Shown here: piece after piece, positions 26,747-33,788 of the stretch
How the letters are laid out: every line of letters starts with the position of its first letter
How positions within the stretch are numbered: the first letter of the stretch is position 1
From: Mycobacterium nebraskense
GTDB lineage: Bacteria; Actinomycetota; Actinomycetes; Mycobacteriales; Mycobacteriaceae
Direction: 5' to 3'
Length of the DNA: 64,000 nucleotides
Assembly (NCBI RefSeq): GCF_002102255.1
Contig: NZ_LQPH01000128.1
Span: 19,836 to 83,835, forward strand
Position numbers and translations under genes: made by a program
The notes under the pieces: generated by a model
Database searches by the model: none
Told to the model about the DNA's origin: nothing
What the model saw: only the letters and a program-made list of their open reading frames with translations

Positions 26747-27580
26747 CTAGAACGCGAAGCGGCGCAACAGTGAATAGGTGACCGCGCCGGCGGCCAGCGC
26801 GCTGACGCCCACCGCGGCCGTTGTCGCAATCGCCGCACCGGAGGGCGCCGGAATGCGGTCGCGCAGCGACACCGGCCGGGAGAACGACAGCACGGGCCAA
26901 CCACGCTCGACGGCTTCCCTGCGCAGTCCGCGGTCGGGATTCACCACGCTGGGGTGGCCGACGGATTCGAGCATCGGCAGGTCGGTCATCGAGTCGGAGT
27001 AGGCGTAGCAGTGCTCCAGTGGGTAGCCCTCACGGGCGGCCAACTCGCGGATCGCTTGCACCTTGCCCTCGCCGTAGCAGTAGAACGCTATCTCGCCGGT
27101 GTACCGGCCATCCTCGACGACCATCCGGGTCGCCATCGCATGGGTGGCGCCAAGCGCACGGGCGATCGGCGCCACGATTTCCTCGCCGGACGCGGACACC
27201 ACGACCACGTCGCGGCCGCACAACTTGTGGGCGGCGATCAGGTCCGCGGCTTCGGCGAACACCAGCGGGGTCACGATCTCGTGCAGCGTTTCGTTGACGA
27301 TCGACTTGACCTGTTCCACGTCCCAACCAGTGCACATGTTGGTCATGTGGACACGCATCCGGTCCATCTGGTCATGATCGGCCCCGGCGAGCAGATAGAT
27401 GAACTGGGCGTAGCTCGACTTGAGCACGGCGCGGCGGTTCAGCAGTCCCTGGTTGAAGAACGGTTTGCTGAACGCCAGCGTGCTGGACTTGGCGATGATC
27501 GTCTTGTCCAGGTCGAAGAAGGCCGCGGTGCGGGCCCGGGGAGCGGTGCGCTGCTCCGCGGCCGGGTCGAAGACGGTCAC
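26747..27580 (-). CDS. HAD-superfamily phosphatase with C-terminal membrane helix (Rv3661-like)
   Basis: A 277-residue SerB-like HAD hydrolase matching Rv3661. Motif I is Asp23-Leu-Asp25 (FFDLDKT), motif II the Ser in VVSASGEE, and motif IV YSDSMTDLPML. A hydrophobic segment near the C-terminus (IATTAAVGVSALAAGAVTYSLL) should anchor it in the membrane. It may dephosphorylate a lipid or small metabolite; substrate unknown. GTG at 27580 is chosen because TATGCT (27592-27587) ends 6 nt before it, predicting a leaderless mRNA. The gene sits between two small RNA genes. Confidence 0.88.
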   Translation of the reverse strand: MTVFDPAAEQRTAPRARTAAFFDLDKTIIAKSSTLAFSKPFFNQGLLNRRAVLKSSYAQFIYLLAGADHDQMDRMRVHMTNMCTGWDVEQVKSIVNETLHEIVTPLVFAEAADLIAAHKLCGRDVVVVSASGEEIVAPIARALGATHAMATRMVVEDGRYTGEIAFYCYGEGKVQAIRELAAREGYPLEHCYAYSDSMTDLPMLESVGHPSVVNPDRGLRREAVERGWPVLSFSRPVSLRDRIPAPSGAAIATTAAVGVSALAAGAVTYSLLRRFAF

Positions 27581-27708
27581 CGACCCAGCATAGGTCGGTC
27601 GTTCGGCGGGGCTATGGTCCTGGGCCGGAATTGGCCGCTCAGCAAAGTGGGACCGGCGGTAACGCCAGTGTTTTTGCGGCTCAACGTGTTCTTTCATAGA
27701 AAGAGCTA

Positions 27709-27739
27709 TTGCGTTACCGCGGCTTGTCATGTGTATAGT
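27709..27739 (+). promoter_or_regulatory. promoter of the 6C small RNA
   Basis: TTGCGT (27709-27714), a 19-bp spacer and TATAGT (27734-27739) preceded by TGTG. Transcription should start about 27746. Confidence 0.6.
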
Positions 27740-27745
27740 AAGCAT

Positions 27746-27841
27746 TACTCGGCCTGAGCCGAGGGTGTATCAGCCCGACCCCCCGGGGCTGATACACGAC
27801 GACCCTCGCCTCCTCCCCCCCTGGCGGGGGTCGTCCCTTTT
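27746..27841 (+). ncRNA. 6C RNA (B11, ncRv13660c-type small RNA)
   Basis: A predicted RNA of about 96 nt between the divergent Rv3661- and Rv3660c-like genes, exactly where mycobacterial B11/6C lies. Its first main hairpin is GTGTATCAGCCC (27765-27776) paired with GGGCTGATACAC (27786-27797), with six consecutive C in the 9-nt loop. The second hairpin (27798-27835) holds a run of seven C. Two hairpins with C6 loops define the actinobacterial 6C family. In mycobacteria 6C pairs with G-rich sites of mRNAs linked to DNA replication and secretion. Ends are estimated from the promoter and terminator. Confidence 0.9.
27798..27841 (+). terminator. intrinsic terminator of the 6C RNA
   Basis: GACGACCC (27798-27805) pairs with GGGTCGTC (27828-27835), with a C-rich loop that can form an inner C/G stem; CC and four T follow. 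Confidence 0.8.
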
Positions 27842-28018
27842 CCGGGGTCATTTCCGCTCGTATGGACCGCCGAGTGCGGTCGCCCAAGTGGTTGCGGACA
27901 TTCCGTCTTCCGTGCGCCGGCCGAGCGTCGGCCGAGGTGTTTGTGCACACTCGCGTCTCTATCCACAAATCCGCGTTTGGGACTGGCGTCCAATATCGCG
28001 AGCTCGCAGAGTGGGCAC

Positions 28019-29122
28019 GTGACTAGCACCTCCCCGGCCGAAGCGGCGGCCTCCACGGGCGTGTTGGCGGTGTTGGCGGACCCGGAACTGCGCCGGGAAT
28101 TGGATCGCGTGGCGGCGGCCGTCGGTGTCCGGGTGGTCCACGCCGGCGGCGTCCTGAGTCGCAAGACGTGGTCGGCGGCCGGGGCCGTGGTGCTGGACGA
28201 GGCGGCGGCCGACCGATGCGGGCGGGCGGCGCTGCCGCGCCGCGCTCACGTGGCCGTGCTGACGGCGGTCGACCCGGCCACCCCGACGTGGGCGGCGGCC
28301 GTCGCGGTCGGTGCCGGGCATGTGCTGCGGCTGCCGGAGCAGGAGCGCGACTTGGTGCGCGCGCTCGCCGAGGCGGCCGAATCGTCTCGCGACGATGGGT
28401 CGCGCGGCGATGTCGTCGCCGTCATCGGAGGGTGCGGCGGGGCCGGCGCGTCGTCGCTGACGGTCGCCATGGCGCAGGCCGCCGCCGACGCGCTGTTGGT
28501 GGACCTCGACCCGTGGGGTGGTGGGATCGATCTACTGCTGGGCGCCGAGAGTGTTCCGGGCCTGCGCTGGCCGGACCTGGCGTTGCAGGGCGGCCGGCTC
28601 AACTGGTCGGCCGTGCGTGAGGCGTTGCCGCGACACCGGGGGGTCAGCATGCTGTCCGGCACCCGACGCGGATACGAGTTGGCCGCCGGGCCGGTGCACG
28701 CCATCGTCGATGCCGGTCGCCGTGGCCCGGTCACGGTGGTCTGCGACCTTCCGCGTCGTCTCACCGACGCGACGCAAGCCGCGCTGGATGCCGCCGACCT
28801 TGTCGTCGTGGTCAGCCGCTGCGATGTGCGCGGGTGCGCGGCGACGGGTGCGCTTTCCCCGGTGCTGGCCGCCATCAACCCCAACGTGGGATTGGTGGTG
28901 CGGGGTCCGTCGCCGGGAGGGTTGCGGGCGGCCGAGATAGCCGACATCACCGGGTTGCCGTTGCTGGCGTCGATGAAAGCGGAGCCGCACGTCGCCGAGC
29001 AGCTGGAGCGCGGCGGCCTACGAGTCGGACGGCGATCCGCGCTCGCGGCGGCCGCCCGCCAGGTGCTCGCCGTGCTGCCGAGTGCGTCGTCGAGGCCGGC
29101 ACGAAACGGTAGGGCCGCATGA
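28019..29122 (+). CDS. ssd: septum-site/CpaE-like protein of the Tad cluster (Ssd)
   Basis: A 367-residue MinD/CpaE-type protein matching Rv3660c (septum site determining protein). The N-terminal third is receiver-like; the C-terminal part is a P-loop ATPase fold. The nucleotide loop reads GGCGGAGASSLT, so the Walker A lysine is missing, as noted for Ssd-type proteins. DLDPWGGG is the A'/switch region. It likely localises the Tad machine or affects septum placement. GTG at 28019; its stop overlaps the tadA ATG by 4 bp. Confidence 0.85.
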   Translation: MTSTSPAEAAASTGVLAVLADPELRRELDRVAAAVGVRVVHAGGVLSRKTWSAAGAVVLDEAAADRCGRAALPRRAHVAVLTAVDPATPTWAAAVAVGAGHVLRLPEQERDLVRALAEAAESSRDDGSRGDVVAVIGGCGGAGASSLTVAMAQAAADALLVDLDPWGGGIDLLLGAESVPGLRWPDLALQGGRLNWSAVREALPRHRGVSMLSGTRRGYELAAGPVHAIVDAGRRGPVTVVCDLPRRLTDATQAALDAADLVVVVSRCDVRGCAATGALSPVLAAINPNVGLVVRGPSPGGLRAAEIADITGLPLLASMKAEPHVAEQLERGGLRVGRRSALAAAARQVLAVLPSASSRPARNGRAA

Positions 29123-30279
29123 GCGGTTCTCTGATCGACCGGGTGCGTGAGCGGCTGGCCGCCGAATCCGCTCCGCTGGGTCCGAACGTCGTGGCCGCCG
29201 CCATCAGGGCCGAGTCCGGCGGGATGCTCGGTGACACCGAGGTGTTGGCCAATCTCCGGGTGCTGCAGACCGAACTGACCGGCGCGGGCATCCTCGAGCC
29301 GTTGTTGTGCGCGGACGGCACCACCGACGTCTTGGTCACCGCGCCCGACGCGGTGTGGGTCGACGACGGTAATGGCCTACGGCGCACGCAGGTTCGGTTC
29401 GCCGACGAAGCGGCGGTGCGGCGCCTGGCGCAGCGGCTGGCACTGGCGGCCGGTCGGCGCCTGGACGACGCGCAGCCATGGGTGGACGGCCAGCTCACCG
29501 GCATCGGCGCCGGGTTCGCGGTGCGGTTGCACGCGGTGCTACCGCCCGTGGCGGCCGCGGGCACGTGCTTGTCGCTGCGCGTGCTGCGGCCGGCCAGTCA
29601 GGACCTGGCGGCCCTAATCGCGGCGGGCGCTTTGGCGCCCGAGGCCGCCACCCTGGTCGCCGACATCATCGCCGCCCGGGTGGCCTTCCTGGTGTGCGGC
29701 GGAACGGGAGCCGGAAAGACGACCCTGCTCGCCGCGATGCTCGGCGCCGTGGCGCCCACCGAACGGATCGTGTGTGTCGAGGACGCCGCCGAGCTGGCGC
29801 CCCGGCATCCGCATCTGGTCAAGCTGGTCGCGCGGTGCGCCAACGTCGAAGGCATCGGTGAAGTCCCGCTGCGCCAACTTGTTCGTCAGGCCTTGCGGAT
29901 GCGGCCCGATCGCATCGTGGTCGGCGAGGTGCGGGGCGCCGAGGTGGTGGATCTGCTGGCGGCGCTGAACACGGGCCACGACGGGGGAGCGGGCACGGTG
30001 CACGCCAACAGCCCGGGCGAAGTCCCCGCCCGGCTGGAGGCGCTGGGCGCGCTGGGCGGTCTCGATCGCGCGGCGCTGCACAGCCAGCTCGCCGCGGCCG
30101 TGCAGGTGCTGTTGCACGTCGCACGGGATCGCACCGGACGGCGTCGACTCGGCGAAATCGCCGTGCTGCGTGAGATTGCGGGCCGGGTGCGGGCGGTCAC
30201 GGTCTGGCATGCCGACGGGGGGATGACCGACGACGCCGAGCTTCTGCATCGCGTGCTGCAAAGCCGGATGCCCGCATGA
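29119..30279 (+). CDS. tadA: Tad secretion ATPase TadA
   Basis: A 386-residue hexameric traffic ATPase of the VirB11/TadA family matching Rv3659c. Walker A is GGTGAGKTT, Walker [10 protein letters not shown], and the His box [14 protein letters not shown]. It powers assembly of a Flp-type pilus or pilus-like export system with TadB and TadC. It overlaps both neighbours by 4 bp (ATGA), placing it firmly in the ssd-tadABC operon. Confidence 0.94.
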   Translation: MSGSLIDRVRERLAAESAPLGPNVVAAAIRAESGGMLGDTEVLANLRVLQTELTGAGILEPLLCADGTTDVLVTAPDAVWVDDGNGLRRTQVRFADEAAVRRLAQRLALAAGRRLDDAQPWVDGQLTGIGAGFAVRLHAVLPPVAAAGTCLSLRVLRPASQDLAALIAAGALAPEAATLVADIIAARVAFLVCGGTGAGKTTLLAAMLGAVAPTERIVCVEDAAELAPRHPHLVKLVARCANVEGIGEVPLRQLVRQALRMRPDRIVVGEVRGAEVVDLLAALNTGHDGGAGTVHANSPGEVPARLEALGALGGLDRAALHSQLAAAVQVLLHVARDRTGRRRLGEIAVLREIAGRVRAVTVWHADGGMTDDAELLHRVLQSRMPA

Positions 30280-31076
30280 ACGGCCCCGTGGCCGGCGCAC
30301 TGCTGTTGGCGCTCGCGCTGATCGTCCTTCCGCCGTCACCGCACCGCCGGCTCGCGCCGGCGGTGACAAACCGTCGCTGGCGCCCGCTCGCCGGGCCACG
30401 CGGGGCAAGCAGCCTCGCCGCGGCGGTCGTGGGCGCCGCCATGCTGCTGCCGCTGACGGCGGTGGTGGCCGTCGCGGTCATGGGCGCGACGGCGATCCTG
30501 CGCTGTCGCCGCCGCCACCGCATCCGGCGCGCCCTGCGCGAGGGGCAAGCGCTGGAAGGCGCGCTCGACGTGCTCGTCGGCGAGCTGCGCGTCGGCTCCG
30601 ATCCGGTGCGTGCGTTCGGGGTGGCCGCCGGCGAAACCACCGGTGCGGCTGCGGAGTCGTTGCGGGTGGTCGCGGCCCGCGCCAGATTGGGGGCCGACGT
30701 CGCGGCCGGCCTGCGCGCCGCGGCGAAATCGTCGACCCTGCCCCCGCACTGGGATCGCCTCGCGCTGTGCTGGCAACTGGCCAGCGACCACGGCCTGGCG
30801 ATAGCCACCCTGATGCGCGCCGCGCAACGCGATATTGCCGAGCGGCAACGGTTCTCGGCGCAAGTGACGTCGAACATGGCCGGCGCGCGCGCAACCGCGG
30901 CGATCCTGGCGGGGCTGCCGGTGCTCGGCGTGCTGCTGGGCCAACTGATCGGCGCCCGACCGCTGGCCTTCCTGCTGAACGGGCACGCGGGCGGATGGCT
31001 CTTGGCCGTCGGTTCGACCCTGGTGTGCGGCGGCCTGTTGTGGGCCGACCGCATCACCGATCGGCTCGAGTCGTGA
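30276..31076 (+). CDS. tadB: Tad inner-membrane protein TadB
   Basis: A 266-residue type II/IV secretion F-domain protein matching Rv3658c. Membrane helices lie at about 5-20, 45-75, 205-225 and 235-255. The cytoplasmic F domain includes [21 protein letters not shown]. It forms the platform on which TadA acts. Start ATG and stop both overlap neighbours by 4 bp. Confidence 0.9.
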   Translation: MNGPVAGALLLALALIVLPPSPHRRLAPAVTNRRWRPLAGPRGASSLAAAVVGAAMLLPLTAVVAVAVMGATAILRCRRRHRIRRALREGQALEGALDVLVGELRVGSDPVRAFGVAAGETTGAAAESLRVVAARARLGADVAAGLRAAAKSSTLPPHWDRLALCWQLASDHGLAIATLMRAAQRDIAERQRFSAQVTSNMAGARATAAILAGLPVLGVLLGQLIGARPLAFLLNGHAGGWLLAVGSTLVCGGLLWADRITDRLES

Positions 31077-31669
31077 CTACGGCGGCGGTGTTGCTGGCGG
31101 TGGCCGCGTGGATCGGCCCCGGCCCGTCGCTGGTGCGGGCGCGGGCGCGGATACCGGTCCATGAGCATCGACCCCGCCCGGGACACGGGCCGGCGTACGG
31201 CCCCGATCCGCTGGCGGTCGCATCCTGTCTCGACGTGCTGGCCGTGTGCCTGGGGGCGGGCATGGCAGTCGCCACCGCCGCGCGCGCCGCGGCAACGTCC
31301 GCGCCGCCGGCGTTGGCCCGCGTGCTGCGGCGCGCGGCCGACCTGCTGGCCCTGGGCGCCGATCCCGTTGTCGCATGGACGGTTACGCCGGAGCTGCGCG
31401 CCAACTCGGCCGACGCGCAGGTCGAAGCGCTGCTACGGCTGGCTCGGCGTTCGGCGGCCTCGGGTGCGGCGCTCGCCGAGGGCGTCGCCGAATTGGCCGA
31501 CCAGTCTCGTCACGGCGCCGCGCATGCGGCCACCGCGGCCGCCGAGCGCGCCGGGGTGCTGATCGCCGGACCGCTCGGATTGTGCTTCTTGCCGGCGTTC
31601 GTGTGCCTGGGGATCGTTCCCGTGGTGGCTGGCCTCGCCGGTGACGTCTTGCAGTCGGGGTTATGGTGA
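31073..31669 (+). CDS. tadC: Tad inner-membrane protein TadC
   Basis: A 198-residue second F-domain platform protein matching Rv3657c. An N-terminal helix ([14 protein letters not shown]) is followed by the F domain (LDVLAVCLGAGMAVATAARA) and two C-terminal helices. Shorter than TadC of Gram-negatives, as usual in actinobacteria. GTG at 31073 overlaps the tadB stop by 4 bp. Confidence 0.88.
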   Translation: MTTAAVLLAVAAWIGPGPSLVRARARIPVHEHRPRPGHGPAYGPDPLAVASCLDVLAVCLGAGMAVATAARAAATSAPPALARVLRRAADLLALGADPVVAWTVTPELRANSADAQVEALLRLARRSAASGAALAEGVAELADQSRHGAAHAATAAAERAGVLIAGPLGLCFLPAFVCLGIVPVVAGLAGDVLQSGLW

Positions 31670-31684
31670 GAAGAAAGGGAAGCA

Positions 31685-31888
31685 TTGCGGCACAACATAT
31701 TTCGGGATCTTGTCGCCCGCCTGACGGTTCTGGCGTCCGACGAGTCGGGCATGTCCACGGTCGAGTACGCCATCGGCACCATCGCGGCGGCCGCGTTCGG
31801 TGCGATCCTGTACACCGTCGTGACCGGCGACTCCATCGTGTCTGCGCTGACCAACATCATCGGTCGCGCGCTCAACACCAAGGTCTAG
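31685..31888 (+). CDS. Flp/pilin-like protein (DUF4244, Rv3656c-like)
   Basis: A 67-residue pilin-like protein. The segment GMSTVEYAIGTIAAAAFGAILYTVV has the Glu five residues after the Gly, as in type IVb (Flp) pilins cleaved by a prepilin peptidase. It is probably the major pilin of the Tad system. TTG at 31685 is preceded by AAAGGGA. No prepilin peptidase gene is present nearby; it must be elsewhere. Confidence 0.86.
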   Translation: MRHNIFRDLVARLTVLASDESGMSTVEYAIGTIAAAAFGAILYTVVTGDSIVSALTNIIGRALNTKV

Positions 31889-31890
31889 CC

Positions 31891-32214
31891 GGCAGTGCGG
31901 GCGCCAGCACCGTCGAGGCGGCACTGGGCATCGCCACGCTGGTCGTCGTGCTGGTGCTGTGCGTGGCCGGCGTCGCCGCCGTGTCGATGCAGGTTCGCTG
32001 TGTGGACGCCGCCCGCGAGGCCGCGCGGCTGGCCGCCCGCGGCGACGAACGCTCGGCACTTGGCGCCGCCCGGCGCATCGCCCCCGGCGGGGCGCGAGTC
32101 GAGGTGCACCACGACGGTGAGTTCCTGGTGGCCACCGTCGTCGCGCACTCGAAGTTGTTGCCGGCGCTCGACATTGCGGCCAAAGCGGTCGCAATGGCGG
32201 AGCCGTCTGGATGA
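31891..32214 (+). CDS. TadE-like minor pilin (start codon unresolved, Rv3655c-like)
   Basis: About 107 residues with the pilin-like N-terminus GASTVEAALGIATLVVVLVL, a conserved Cys (QVRCVDAAREAARLAA) and a short soluble part, as in TadE proteins. The frame begins right after the flp-like gene, but no ATG, GTG or TTG occurs in frame between 31663 and the membrane helix. Either a rare start codon is used (CTA at 31885 overlaps the pilin stop) or translation is coupled in some other way. The left boundary given is approximate. Confidence 0.72.
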   Translation, partial: GSAGASTVEAALGIATLVVVLVLCVAGVAAVSMQVRCVDAAREAARLAARGDERSALGAARRIAPGGARVEVHHDGEFLVATVVAHSKLLPALDIAAKAVAMAEPSG

Positions 32215-32245
32215 TCGGGGCTCGGCCACCCTGGCCGCGGCCTGG

Positions 32246-32533
32246 ATGGTGGCGGTGCTGCTGTGCGTCACGGGGGCCGGGGCGTACCTCGGCTCGGTGG
32301 TGGTGGCGCGTCATCGCGCGCAGGCGGCTGCCGATCTGGCCGCGTTGGCCGCGGCGGCCCGGTTACCGGCCGGCGCCGAGGCGGCCTGCGCCCGCGCGAC
32401 GGCGGTGGCCCGCGAGATGCGAACCGACGCCAGTTGTGCCGTGGACGATCTCGACGTCGTCGTCACGGTCCAGGTGGCGGTCTTCGGCGGCGCGGCGCGG
32501 GCCGCCGCGCGGGCGGGGCCGGTCAACGACTGA
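32246..32533 (+). CDS. Tad-associated membrane protein (TadE/G-like, Rv3654c-like)
   Basis: At least 95 residues from ATG at 32246. The helix AWMVAVLLCVTGAGAYLGSVVVARHRAQAAADLAALAA is typical of the actinobacterial 'helicase/secretion neighbourhood' TadE-like family. Family resemblance (DDRGSATLAA) begins upstream near 32210, inside the previous gene's stop, where the only start-like codon is CTG. The true N-terminus may therefore be longer than annotated. It ends 38 bp before the Lgt-like gene. Confidence 0.72.
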   Translation: MVAVLLCVTGAGAYLGSVVVARHRAQAAADLAALAAAARLPAGAEAACARATAVAREMRTDASCAVDDLDVVVTVQVAVFGGAARAAARAGPVND

Positions 32534-32559
32534 AGCGGACCCGTGCTTGCCGGACGTAA

Positions 32560-32565
32560 TAGTCT
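32560..32565 (+). promoter_or_regulatory. -10 box of the Lgt-like/radical SAM cassette (leaderless)
   Basis: TAGTCT ends 6 nt before the GTG at 32572, which suggests that the cassette has its own leaderless promoter and does not depend only on the Tad operon. Confidence 0.5.
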
Positions 32566-32571
32566 GTCGGC

Positions 32572-33357
32572 GTGGTGCCGCGGTGGCGGATCGGCCCGCT
32601 GATGTTGCCGGTGCATGGTGTCTTCGTGGCGCTGGGCGTCCTGGCCGCCGCGGTCGTGTTCATCGCCGAAGCCCGTCGGCGTGGAGCGGTCAACGAGCAA
32701 TCGTTGGTGGCGGTGACCGGTGCCCTTGTCGGCGGCGCGGTGGGCATGCGCCTCTCCGGTTGGGCCGAGCACCTCGACGTCCGCCTCAACCCGACGTTGC
32801 TGCAGGCGTGGGAATTCGGGTCGCGCAGCATCCTCGGCGGACTGCTGGGCGCCTACCTCGGGGTCCTGATCGCCAAGCGGATCGGCGGGTACACCGGCAA
32901 GACCGGTGACTTGTTCGCCCCGGCGGTCGCCCTGGGCATGGCGATCGGCCGCGTCGGCTGCCACCTCACCGAAGCGCCGGGACGCCCGACCAACCTGCCG
33001 TGGGGCATCCACGCCCCGGCCGGCACGCCCAAATGTCCGGGCTGCCTCACAGGTGCGGCGATGCACCCGTCATTCCTCTACGAAATCGCCTTCCAGCTGG
33101 CCGCATTCGCGGCGCTGCTGTGGCTGCGCAGCCGGGTGGGTCGGCCGGGCGAGCTGTTCGTCCTCTACATCGCGGGCTATGCGGTGTTCCGGTTCTTCGT
33201 CGAGTTCGTACGGGCCAACGAGACCGTGTGGCTGGGCTTGACCCGGCCGCAGTGGTTTCTCCTGCCCTCCCTCTTCCTCATTGCCGCCCGGCTGCGCCTG
33301 GGATATGGGCGCGGCTACTACGACGCCGTACTGCGACGGAAGGCGGTTGCCACGTGA
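32572..33357 (+). CDS. divergent Lgt-like (prolipoprotein diacylglyceryl transferase family) membrane protein
   Basis: A 261-residue, seven-helix protein of the Lgt family. Family marks remain: GRVGCHLTEAPGRPT (126-140), MHPSFLYE (164-171) and FFVEFVRANE. Two sites that matter in E. coli Lgt appear changed: the HGG of the catalytic loop reads ILGG (about 87-90), and the GRxGN signature has Cys130 in place of Asn. A CPGC motif (155-158) is inserted before the HPSFLYE box. It therefore probably does not act as the housekeeping Lgt, whose own gene lies elsewhere in mycobacteria. It may transfer or handle a glycerolipid. Its stop overlaps the next gene by 4 bp. Confidence 0.75.
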   Translation: MVPRWRIGPLMLPVHGVFVALGVLAAAVVFIAEARRRGAVNEQSLVAVTGALVGGAVGMRLSGWAEHLDVRLNPTLLQAWEFGSRSILGGLLGAYLGVLIAKRIGGYTGKTGDLFAPAVALGMAIGRVGCHLTEAPGRPTNLPWGIHAPAGTPKCPGCLTGAAMHPSFLYEIAFQLAAFAALLWLRSRVGRPGELFVLYIAGYAVFRFFVEFVRANETVWLGLTRPQWFLLPSLFLIAARLRLGYGRGYYDAVLRRKAVAT

Positions 33358-33788
33358 CGAACCCACCGCCGGGTCCCCCTCCTCCGGACGGCTGGCGCCC
33401 TCAGGACTGGCCCCCGCCCGGCTATCCCTATGACATGAATCAGCCCTACCCCGGCTGGCAACCGCCGCCGCGCAAGCCGAGCGGCGGGGAAATCCTCGGC
33501 GCGGCCATCGCCGGGATGGCCCTGTATGCGGGAATCAACACCGTCGTCGGCCCGCTGGTGTTGTTCGGGCTCGCCAATGCCGTCTCACCGAGAATCGCCT
33601 TCGCGACCGGAGCCGTCATGCTGGGGCTGATCGCCTTCGTCGGCGGGGGAGCGCTGTTGTTCGTGAAGAAGAGCGCCTGGGCGAGGGGAATCGGTATGGG
33701 ATTGATGATCGGCTGGGCGCTCACCTCTATCCTCACCGTCGGTATCTGTACCGGATTGAACCCGATGCTGTATCACCTCACCCGATGA
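33354..33788 (+). CDS. small proline-rich membrane protein linked to the radical SAM enzyme
   Basis: A 144-residue protein with a Pro/Gly/Trp/Tyr-rich cytoplasmic N-terminus (about 45 residues, including PPPPDGWRPQDWPPPGYPY) and three predicted membrane helices. I do not recognise a family; the N-terminus resembles those of many mycobacterial membrane proteins. GTG at 33354 overlaps the Lgt-like stop and its own stop overlaps the radical SAM ATG, so all three are translationally coupled. It could be a scaffold or substrate-presenting partner. Confidence 0.7.
   Translation: MTNPPPGPPPPDGWRPQDWPPPGYPYDMNQPYPGWQPPPRKPSGGEILGAAIAGMALYAGINTVVGPLVLFGLANAVSPRIAFATGAVMLGLIAFVGGGALLFVKKSAWARGIGMGLMIGWALTSILTVGICTGLNPMLYHLTR

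Noticed and set aside
26344..26781. 145-codon plus-strand frame in the Rv3662c-Rv3661 gap
   Set aside because: Lies over the Ms1-type RNA in antisense, has no ribosome binding site and no protein-like motif.
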